Translations under genes and position numbers: made by a program
Assembly (NCBI GenBank): GCA_905182995.1
Contig: CAJJDP010000138.1
Coordinates: 248,001 to 312,000, forward strand
DNA length: 64,000 nucleotides
Direction of reading: 5' to 3'
DNA from: Paramecium octaurelia
Lineage: Eukaryota > Ciliophora > Oligohymenophorea > Peniculida > Parameciidae
The notes under the pieces: generated by a model
Told to the model about the DNA's origin: nothing
The model's database searches: none
Seen by the model: only the letters and a program-made list of their open reading frames with translations
Shown here: positions 50,959 through 61,999 of the stretch, piece after piece
How the letters are laid out: every line of letters starts with the position of its first letter
Position numbering within the stretch: the stretch's first letter is position 1

Positions 50959-53900
50959 ATTTAAGACATATTGACTATCTAGTTGAATCAATAATAGTGT
51001 AATTTTAAATAAACACATTAAGATTTTTGGATGTGGGATTATGATGCTCGATAAACACAAATGCAAGTATTCGTATTAACAGCTATACTGGCTTTAAAAT
51101 TTTCTGATTAATTGGTAGAGAGATTGAATTTTTAGCCAATAATAATGACCATAAATATGTTTTGATTATGAATGTACATAAAATATATAAGAAATAAAAT
51201 ATTCAAGCTTTTGCGTATAGTTGAAGCACATTGCTTAGAAACTAATCTTGATATAAACAATTAAGTAAACTTGTAAAATTTGATGAAAAATTAGCAGTTT
51301 AATTTAGATGGAAATAGAACGAATATTTGTATATCTCTGAGTCAATTATTTGGCCATCATATCAAAAGAGGGTTATGAGTGTCTCTTTTTGATTAAATTT
51401 TTTATGTTTTTTTTTCATGAAAGGTGTTATGGTTTAAATATAAGTTTTTATGAAAATTTAGCAGATTAATTATCTTTTTGATTTATCTTGTAAGTTGAAT
51501 TCTGAATTTTCAAATAAAAAACACCTTTTTTTAATAATTATTATATAGCATTAAACTGTCTTTAAATAGAAACGTATTTTAATTTTGGATAATTAAAACT
51601 GATAAGATATTTTTGGCTGGAAAAATATTTAATTTATTATAATTTCTAATGAAAGTTGGAATAATTTATTCTCTTGAAATTATAAATGATAAAATAATAG
51701 AATAGAATATTCAATTTATTATTTATGAACAATATTGATCCTATGATGAATGAAAATTAACGCATTTAAAATTTGAATACTATGTTCCCTAGAAAGAGAA
51801 AATTTAGAGAAATAATAAGAAAAGAATTATTAGAATAACTGTTCAATAATGGAGATAATTTAAGATAAAAATGATATTAGAAAAAACATCATTTATTAAT
51901 CAATTTGTTTTTCTATATTAAATAAAATCCTCTCTGAAATCAGATAAGATAATACGATTTAAAAAATTATAACAATCATAATACAATAATTTATTTTTTT
52001 TAAATTAAATAATTAGAAATCAAAAATCTTAAACCTTGAATAATAATTGGAAAATAATATAAAAGAATTCAACATTGATTCGCCTTAATTACATCAAGTA
52101 AATATCTTAGAGTAAGAAGAGAATAATTAAGACTAAAGCCTACAATAATAAATTTGAATGCTTAAGAATTATATCAACTAATTTGACTAATAAATGTAAG
52201 ATTAAATTAACATATTTCACAAAAAATTAATCAATTATCTAAGAAGAATGAAAAGTATGAAATCTAGAAAATAATCGCCCAAATAGGTAATTTAAAACAT
52301 TGAATTAACATAAGAAACAGATAAAAATTAAAAAAAAGAATGCAATGTTGCCTTAAATTGCTAATAAGGATTAGACTTGTCTTTTGGTAAACAGTATAAC
52401 AAAATAAAATCTCCCTGATAACTCAGTTCTTAATTTAATAATAAATTAATGGAACATCTGTTCTAAATACAAACTACTCTAGGTATAATGAAAAAATTCA
52501 ACCAAAAGTATTTTTGCGTTTAAGGATGTAGAAAGAAAAATATATAATCAACTCCAATTTGCGACATGCATAGCAAAAAAATTCCTATCTGACTCCTAAT
52601 CTGGAGGAGTAAATCATTAATCAATAATTCATTAACTTTTGAGAATTCTGGCCTCTTGCTAAAATTAAGAGATCATATTTACTTTTTGTTTTGTATGGTT
52701 AAGAATTAACTTGCTGATATATATGATATATATGTCTTTAATTTCCATTCTCACCACAAGAATAAGTTCCTTAAACCTAGAACTAATCTGTTTGAATAGA
52801 CTGTGTGCAGTACATTAGATATTAAAGATGTACTTTAAGTAACTCTTATCTCACTTTCTATATGGAGTTGAATAGCATCCAACACTGATCATCATGTTAA
52901 ACATTTTGCAGTTGCACATAATTCAACAATTTTGTATAGTGCATTTTGTAAGGTGTCGCCTTGTCTACCATGCACATTACAAATGATGCACTTATTATTA
53001 ATGTTAGTAACCAAATACTAGACTTTGTCATAAGAATTCTGATTCTACAGCTTGGAAGTCATTTGCAGTTAAATGCTCTCTTACTAATAATATATTTCTG
53101 CTTGAAGATTTTTAATAATGTCTATCAATCATGCTATGTATTGCCATCAAAGTACTTACACTAATTCAGACAAGAAAGAGATAATTAATGCCTATTTGAG
53201 TTAGATTTTTTATCTTATTCATTTGCTTCAGCTACTTAATGTCATATTTGTATTGATATAGGTAAAAATCCATGCTTACCTTATATCTAACACTTGTTAA
53301 TCTGGTTTTAGATGGTGATAGCAATCGATTTTACTTTATTATAAATCCACCAGCCTCTTCTGATATAATTGTGATTCATAAACTAAATAGACATTCTAAG
53401 CTGACAGAATAAAATGCTTGCAGCAATGTGATAAAAATATAAAAAAGAAGTACCAACATCATGCAAAATTCGTTTCAAAACTTGAAGTACTTGTGAATAG
53501 GATATTAGTGAATGCAGTTTCAGATTAACTATTAGACTAGCAATGCACCTATATTTAATGCATATGGTGTGCACTAAGAGCTTCAAAATATCGAGATTCT
53601 AGTTAACTTACTTCTTGCGCTTGAGCTTTTGCTATGTAATAATGCTAACAGCGCTAGTCTACATCATATTTGAAATACAAAAGTTGTTATAATATCTGCT
53701 TCCAGTTGTCAATATTATTCCAGATGGATTGAGCAATTACTGTAAAATAAAGCTTAACATTATTGTAAATGATCCTCGTTTATCTTCGTGTCCTGCTTTC
53801 TGAACAATTCTGCCTTTCATATGTACTTAATAGTTAAGTTTTAAACTTTGTATCGACTGAATAAAATAATAGCTTCTGCATTTCTGTTTCATTGTTAGTA

Positions 53901-54695
53901 GAACTTACATAGTTCCTAAAAACAAAGGTAGACATTGCATCACATTAATTTATCCTCATTTAATTTTGCATAGGGTGATTTAAGGTTACTTTTTGAGATG
54001 CTTTTAAATTTAGTTAAGTGTTAACTGATTGAAATAATTTTTATTGAAATTTGTAACAGATATCATATATGATTATTTTTTCAATAATAGGGATAAACAA
54101 ACTAATAGTACTAATTTTTATTATTTTATATTTATATTCTGATTATTAAATAACAAATAGTGAGAATTTAATAAGTATTCCAAGCTATACAGAAGCATTT
54201 ATTTTTGGTACCTATGGCATCATTCAAGAATTAGATATGTTCTAGTTTCGAAAAGGGTCTTTTTCCTTATGAATAATTAGAGTAGTGAGATAAATAGCAA
54301 AGGATTATGCCTATTGATTTATTACAACTCCCGACCATCAAATTAGGCATATCAAATATATAGCCATTTAATTTCTACATTAAATTACTTTAAATATATA
54401 AGATATCCCTCAATTGTTTCTTTTTCGTATCCTCAAACCCTAATGTAATAAGCATAAATATACTCAACCAAAGGTTACTCCTCCAACAATTATTGACATT
54501 TGATTTTTGTAAACATAGTTCATAAATACAAATTGGTATATGAGTTTATAGTTTAATGAAATCAAAATAGCTTTTAGATCAGAGTATTTGGTAATACCTT
54601 CTACAGCTTAATTCTTAATGCTAGTAAGAGGCATTTGTGAAAATTAAAATACTCAATATTATATTATATTTGTAATGATTTGTATATAATAATCA
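50959..54695. other. Gene-poor region with coding fragments
   Basis: AT-rich with many short frames. Apart from the coiled-coil fragment listed separately, I note Cys-bearing snatches at 52.9-53.3 kb (for example ATQCHICIDIGKNPCLP) and a stretch at 54.2 kb (FIFGTYGIIQELDMFQF). They look like fragments of surface-protein genes, but none extends into a believable gene. Confidence 0.45.
51720..52430 (+). pseudogene. Possible decayed or heavily spliced coiled-coil gene
   Basis: Plus-strand frames here read as Gln/Asn/Glu-rich coiled coil in the ciliate code (NLEQQLENNIKEFN, NILEQEENNQDQSLQQQ). Further on comes QLSKKNEKYEIQKIIAQI, which a 28-base candidate intron could link to ETDKNQKKECNVALNC. 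TGA codons separate the first pieces and I could not find a consistent set of introns. It is therefore either a relic or a gene whose splicing I cannot resolve. Confidence 0.35.
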
Positions 54696-57600
54696 TCAAT
54701 TTTATTGGTTTTTCAATCCAATTTAGTTTTCTAAAATTAAACTCCCTTTTGATTAGAATAATTTTCTTATATCTACACCTTAATAATTTACAAACTCTCC
54801 TTTATAGATTAAAGCTCCTGAGGCTTCTAAATATGGATTTTAGGAAATTCGAAGAATTGTAAAATTAGATGTAGCTAAATAAAATATAAAATAAATACAA
54901 TTACTCGTAAGAAAGTTGTTTTTAAATATTGGGGGTTTAAAATATGCTAGAATATCTTTGTCACTAATATCTGAAGGTAGGATTTGTTTTCCTGATTTTA
55001 CATCCCATAAACGAATTGAGTTATCCTAACTACCAGATACCAATATAGTACTATCAGGAGAGAAAGAGACTGAATAAACCGTTTTAGTGTGGCCACATAA
55101 TTTGGCATAACAATATTTTTTCTGAACATCCCATAAATAAATAGATTTATCATCACTACCAGATGCTAATGTAGCACCGTCAGCAGAGAAGGAGACTGAA
55201 TAAACAGTGCTAGTATGACCATTTAATTTAACTTTTTATTATTGTGCCTTAACATCCCATAAGCATATAGTACAATCATAACTACCAGATGCTAATGTAG
55301 TGCCATCTGGAGAGAAACAAACTGACATGACATAATTAATATGGCCATATAATTTGGCTTTTTATGATCCGGTCTTAACATCCCATAAACGGATGGAGCG
55401 ATCATGGCTACCAGATGCTAATGTAGTACCATCAGGAGAGAAACACACAGATCTAACCCATCCAAAATGACCATCTAACTTGGCTTTTTATTATCTCTTC
55501 TTAACATCCCACAAATAGATTGAATTATCTCCACTACCAGATGCTAATGTAGCACCATCAAGAGAGAAACAGACTGACAAGACATAATTAACATGACCTA
55601 TTAATTTGGCTTGTTATTATCCTGTCTTAACATCCCATAATCGAACAGAGTTATCTCCACTACCAGATGCTAAAAAAGTACCATTAGGAGAGAAACAGAC
55701 TGAATACACATAATTAGTATGACCATTTAATTTGGCTTTCTATTATCCTGTTTTAACATCCCATAGACGAATAGAATTATCATCACTACCAGATGCTTAC
55801 ACAGAACCATCAGGAGAGAAACAGACTGATCTTACCCATCCACTATGACCATATAAATTGGCTTTTATTTATCCTGTTTAAACATTCCATAAACGGATGG
55901 AACGATCATGGCTACCAGAAGCTAATGTAGTACCATCAGGAGAAAAACACACAGTTTAAACCCATCCACTATGACTTTCTAATTTAACTTTTTATTATCC
56001 TGTCTTAACATCCCATAAACGGATAGAGTTATCATTACTACCAGATGCTAATGTAGTACCATCAGGAGAGAAAGAGACTGATCTTACCCATCCACTATGA
56101 CCATATAAATTGGCTGTTATTTATTCTCTCTAAACATTCAATAAACGGATAGAGTTATCCTCACAGCCAAATGCTAATGTAGTACCATCAGGAGAAAAAC
56201 AAACTGTTCTAACACATTAACCATGACCTTCTAAATTGGATTATTAGAATTTTTTCCGAACATTCCAAAAACAGACAGAGTTATCTTCACTACCAGAAGC
56301 TAATGTAGTACCATCAGGAGAGAAACAAACTGAATAAATAGAATTAGTATGACAATTTAGTTTGGCTTTTAAATTTTTCGCCTTAATATCCCATACACAA
56401 ATAAAGATATCTCCACTACCAGATGCTAATGTAGTACCATCTGGAGAGAAACATACTGAATAAACAGTTCCATCATGACCATTAAATTAGGCTTTTTATA
56501 TTCCTGTCTTAACATCCCATAAGCGGATAGAGTTATCTCCACTACCAGATGCTAATGTAGTCCCATCAGGGGAGTAACAAACCGAACAAACAGTACTAGT
56601 ATGACCATCGAATTTGGCTTTTAATTAATTTGTATTAACATCCCATAAACTAATGGATCTATCTTCACTGCCAGATGCTAATGTATTTCCATCAGGGGAG
56701 AAACAGACTGAACAAACAGGACTAGTATGACCAGCTAATTTGGCTTTTAATTATCTTGCCTTAACATCCCATAAACGGATAGAGTTATCTTCGCTACCAG
56801 ATGCTAATATATTTTAATCAGGAGAGAAGCAGACTGAAAAAATTATGTTAGCGTGACCATGTAATTTGGCTTTTTATTCTCCTGTTTTAACATCCCATAA
56901 ACGTATAAAGATATCTCCACTACCAGATGCTAATGTAGTACCATCAGGAGAGAAACAGACTGAATACACAGTTCCAACATGACCATCTAAATTGGCTATT
57001 TATTACCTTGTTTTAAAATCCCATAAACGGATGGAATTATCTCCACTACCAGATGCTAATGTAGTACCATCAGGAGAGAAACAGACTGAATACACACTTC
57101 CAACATGACCATCTAAATTGGCTATTTATTACCTTGTTTAAAAATCCCATAAACGGATGGAATTATCTCCACTACCAGATGCTAAAGTAATACTATCATT
57201 GGAGAAACAGACTGAATACACAGTTCCAACATGACCATCTAAATTGGCTAATTATTATCTTGTCTTCAAATCCCATATGCGGATAGAGTTATCACCACTA
57301 CCAGATGCTAATGCACTACCATCAGGAGAGAAACAGACTGAATGCACAGTTCCAACATGACCATCTAATTTGGCTATTTATTATCTTGTCTTAAAATCCC
57401 ATAAACGTATGGAATTATCTCCACTACCAGATGCTAATGTAGTCCCATCAGGGGAGAAGCAGGCTGTATACACTTTCCCAACATGACCATCTAAATTGGC
57501 TATTTATTATCCTGTCTTAACATCCCATATGCGGATAGAGCTATCTCCACTACCAGATGCTAATGTAATTCCATCAGTAGAGAAACTGACAGATCTCACT

Positions 57601-59978
57601 TGTGCACTATGTCCCTCTAAATAGTCATTTTACAATCCTGCCTTAACATCCCATAAATGGATCGAGTTATCTCCACTACCAGATGCTAATTTTGTACCAT
57701 CAGGAGAGAAACAGACTGAATAGATAGCGTTAGTATGACCATCTAATTTGGCTTTTTATTTTCTTTTCATAATATCCCATAAACGGATAGAATTATCACA
57801 ACTACCAGATGCTAATGTAATACCATCAGGAGAAAAGCAGACTGAATAAACAGTTCCATCATGACCATCTAAAATGGCTCTTCGCTATCCTGTATTAACG
57901 TCCCATAAACGAATAGAGTTATCATTACCACCAGAAGCTAATTTAGTACCATCAGGAGAGAAACAGACTGAATAGATAGCGTTAGTATGACCATCTAATT
58001 TGGCTTTTTATTTTCTTTTCATAATATCCCATAAACGGATAGAATTATCACAACTACCAGATGCTAATGTAATACCATCAGGAGAAAAACAGACTGAATA
58101 AACAGTTCCATCATGACCATCTAAAATGGCTCTTCGCTATCCTGTATTAACGTCCCATAAACGAATAGACTTATCATCACCACCAGAAGCTAATGTAGTA
58201 CCATTAGGAGAGAAACAAACTGAATAAACAGTTCCTTTGTGACTTTATATTTCTTATTTTAACATTTCTGTCTTAACATCCAATAAACGAATTGTACTAC
58301 CATAACTACAAGATGCTATTGTACAACCATCGGATGAGAAACTCACTGATCCAACCTATTCATTATGATCAGCTGATTTTGCTTCTTACTCTCCTACATT
58401 AGTATCCCATATACGAATAGAATCATAACTGTCACATGTTTACATAGTATTAGAAGGTAAGAAACAAACGGATCTAACCTATTTACAATTCTCTGTTGAT
58501 TTGCTTTTTTATTATCCTGATTTCACATCCCATAAACAGATCGAGTTGCCCTCACTTACAGATGCTAATGTACTACCATCAGGAGAGAAACATACTGATC
58601 TAACAGTGTCTGTATGACCAGATAATTTATTTAACTAATCTATTTTGATATTCTTCCATATACAATTGAACATTTAGGCACCATTTAAGTTCATTCCGCT
58701 TATATCTACGTTCATAAAATTAGACCCATTTAAATTGCATCCTATCATATTAGCACCAATTAAGGAAGTATCCCTAATTCTAATATTCTCAAATCTGTGT
58801 TCCTTTACATCCACCTTCATCTCAACTAATAAATTGAGGGAGTTTGATCCGCATTAAATAAATTTCTCATCAATGGCTGTAAGTTGAACAAGGAATTCAA
58901 GAAACTCAATAATTTTCTTATCATTTGATATTTTAGAGATGATATCCTTTTTTTTTTTTTTGTAATTATCAGCTGAATAATTCCTCTTATTAAACTCAAT
59001 CTCACTAATATTTTTGATAACTTTTGTAATTAAATTCCAGTTTTAGTTATTACAATTCTTAGTTAGAAATCCTATACAATCTGAAATTTTTTCTAATTTC
59101 AATTTTTCAATAACAACATCAAATATTTATCTATCAACATCTTTTGATAACACTAACACATCATACAATATCTGCAATTCATAAACATCTTCAAGTTCTT
59201 AAATAATTTCATCAATGGTGATTCTTTTCACATCATTATTCAATTTTTATTCTTTATCTAATCTTTTAACAATCATTTTTGATAGTAACTTTTTTTGCCA
59301 TTCTTCTAAATCTTAGCTTGCTCTTATTCTTTCATTGATTTATATTTGCGTTATTTCACGTAATTCATTAATTATTTCAGTTTTTAAATTAAAAAAAAAT
59401 TCAACACCCAGGAAGACCTTATAAAAAACCATACCCAAAGACCAAATATCAACAGAAAAGTCATAATCATTTGATAATACATCTGGAGCCATATATTAAA
59501 ATGTTCCTTGCAATTGGGTTTGTAATTTCTCTTCAATTTTTTTTGAGATTCCAAAATCAATCAATTTGATTTTATTATCTTTACCCATTACAAAATTATC
59601 TGGTTTTAAATCTCTATGATAAAATCCTAATTTATGTAATTCTGAAACTCCTTTCGCCATCTAAAATATAGATATTTTTACTTGCAAGCAGGTTGTTGTT
59701 TTATTCTATATTTTTTTAAAATCAATCTTTTCTCCTAATTCCATAATAATGTAAGCCGCTTATTTTTACTCTTCAAAAGCAATCACTTCAATAATATGAT
59801 CAAATCGTTTTCCTTTAAGAGCCTATAAAATCTGGCATTCAAATTCAGAAATACCCTTTTATACCTTTACTGCAACACATCTACCCCCACCAATTACTCC
59901 TGTAAAAACTGATCCAAAATTTCCTATATATGGAGGATTCAAGTGATTAATCGTCACAGTAATTGTTTCAACTAACAT
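54696..59978 (-). CDS. Protein kinase fused to about 29 WD40 repeats
   Basis: About 1,760 residues in one continuous frame, with at most one frame-neutral 30-base intron at 54875-54904. Residues 1-275 are a kinase: [11 protein letters not shown] (glycine loop), CVAVKVQKG (ATP lysine), [34 protein letters not shown] and [11 protein letters not shown]. All catalytic residues are present. A helical linker with a Lys5 run follows, then a short pentapeptide-like stretch ([16 protein letters not shown]) near 406-430. WD40 repeats of exactly 42 residues fill ~443-1663, each with [14 protein letters not shown] and [11 protein letters not shown]-like cores. The tail reads [18 protein letters not shown]. 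Likely a scaffold kinase with several stacked propellers. Confidence 0.92.
55000..58650 (-). repeat. 126-base coding tandem repeat (WD40 array)
   Basis: Twenty-nine copies by spacing: the FSPDG codons recur every 126 bases from about 55051 to 58578. Copies in the middle (56.9-57.4 kb) are nearly identical in DNA, while those at both ends (58.2-58.6 kb and 56.1-56.3 kb) are diverged. The array is coding throughout; TGA never appears in the coding frame where I checked it. Confidence 0.9.
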
Positions 59979-61303
59979 TAAAATTTTAATTCTATTTAGT
60001 TAAAAATAATATGAAAACTAAATTTGGGTGACACTCATTTAAGAAATCTAGATTATGTGTTTAAATTTTGGCCAAAAAAGTGTGAATGTAAAGCATGGGA
60101 AAAAATAAAAATATTAGCCTAAAATTATTGATATTTATAATATTAAGCATATAAAATGACAATAATGTTTTGAGGTTGATCTTGACTAACATGTAACTGT
60201 CTCTCTAAGATTCCAGTAAATGGTCGGGACTGTTAGGAAAAATAAAATTTAGATGATTCACTCTAGGGGTTGGCGATGAAATAGAAGCTGGATTGACAAT
60301 CAAATAGGAGATTAATTTGTGAATGAAATTTACAATGAGTTAAATAGGGGATATATAGGAGATAAATAGGGAAAAATATGGGACAAATATTGAAAAAAAT
60401 AGTGGGATATAAGAAGTGAAGAAAATGTACTGAAAAATAAATAAATAAGGAATAAAATAAGGAATAAAATAAGGAATGAAATTAGACTTTAAAAATACTA
60501 TGCATAAGAAAAAAAATATGGAAAGTAGCTCTGAAATATATGATTAACAAGATTAAAATTAGGAGATGCAATATGTAATGAAATATTTGTTGAGCAAAAT
60601 AGGGGATGAAATTAGAGATAAAATCTATGACGAACATTGAAATATATAATAAAAAACAAAATTAAAAAGGAAATAAATAAGGAAAAATTATGAAATACAT
60701 GGTGAACAAAATAATAAATAGGGGACTAAATAGGCGAAGAAATCGGTTATTACCAAAAGTAATAAACTATAAGATGATATAGGGTATGTAATAGCCAAAA
60801 AAAAGGGGATGAAAGATACGATGAAATAGGTGTTGAAATAGGGAATATCATTTCCTATTTTTACATAAAACAATAAGTATTTATCAAAAATGATGGCACC
60901 AAGAACATATAAAATTGTATTCAAGGTTCTTAAATAAGAATACTATATTACAACTTGAAAATGAATAAAGCCAAAATTTTTTATATTGATATTTATCAAT
61001 AATTTACATATGATAAGTTATTTTACTTGACTTTATTTAAAATAAGTAAGTAATCTAATAATGACATAAAAATATAAATTAGATCCTCTTTTATAATTAA
61101 TGAACACTTTTTTCATTATTTTTTTTTCTAAATTTTAACATCTGAGTCACTAGCTGTAAATTATCTTACAATACTTCAAATTTCTTGAGGAATCTAGTTA
61201 TCCTAAGTATTTCAAAGGGATCCTTTTAATCTAATTTGTCCTAATCATAATTGCCTTTCTATTCAATGCAAATTTAAAGGGGAGAGATGGAACCTAATCA
61301 TCA
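59979..61303. other. Non-coding AT-rich spacer with a G-rich minisatellite
   Basis: Upstream of the kinase-WD40 gene. The first 100 bases should hold its promoter. No gene seen; the repetitive part is listed separately. Confidence 0.5.
60260..60860. repeat. Degenerate G-rich minisatellite
   Basis: Irregular repetition of short words such as AAATAGGGGAT, GAAATAGGG and GGAATAAAATAAGG on the plus strand, spaced about 10-20 bases. Strand asymmetry is strong (many G, almost no C). It is not the Paramecium telomere repeat (mixed GGGGTT/GGGTTT), which I do not see anywhere in the window. Confidence 0.65.
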
Positions 61304-61810
61304 ATGCTTCGAGTTCATATTTTTAACCATAATCATGGATACAAAATCATTATTGTGCAACTTACACTTATATGCATATCAGGATAGTGTCAATTCAATC
61401 CAAAGTGCACCAGCCTTTATGCATCTACATGGGATAACCTCTTTAGAATTACTTTAGATGATATAATAATCCCTGTAAGCATCAATGCTTCTTGGATTGT
61501 GGGAGGACTTTAGCACCATAGTGAAAACTAATTTGATAAATCTTAGTGCAATTATAAATAATAATATTACATACAATAAACATAGTACTTTACCCACATA
61601 AATAACATTCATAGAATTTTCAGAATAAGTCTTTAATTAACAAAAATTGCTCTGAAAAAACTTGAAATTTAGAGAATTAAATTATATTATCTTAGTATTA
61701 AACTAGATGGAGTGAATCTAATCATTTATCAATGTGCTTTATTCCCTTATATGTTTCGATAATATTAATATATATTTATTTGGTCAATTAAAAGATAATA
61801 AAAAACTTGA
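61304..61810 (+). CDS. Open frame of 168 codons, possibly a gene fragment
   Basis: Reads MLRVHIFNHNHGYKIIIVQL and continues with CQFNPKCTSLYASTWDN and NASWIVGGLQHHSENQF in the ciliate code, ending at TGA. The first part has balanced, protein-like composition; the last 60 codons look like translated AT-rich spacer. It could be a remnant of a surface-protein gene or chance. Confidence 0.3.
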
Positions 61811-61999
61811 TTTTAATTTCAAAATTTTTTCGATTTTACTGAACTTTTGATTGATTAAAATAAATAAAATTTGTGTTTTGATTCTGAATCATATAATTTG
61901 AATTTTTATATTAAAATACACTTATTCTATAAATTTGATTTTAGTCGTTCAAATATTCTTTTATGCATTAAATCTTTCTTAACTGAAATTTATGATTAT

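Noticed and set aside
55000-58650. Looks like a satellite or CRISPR-like regular array
   Set aside because: The 126-base period is 42 codons and every unit translates to a WD40 repeat in one frame; no conserved short repeat with variable spacers exists.
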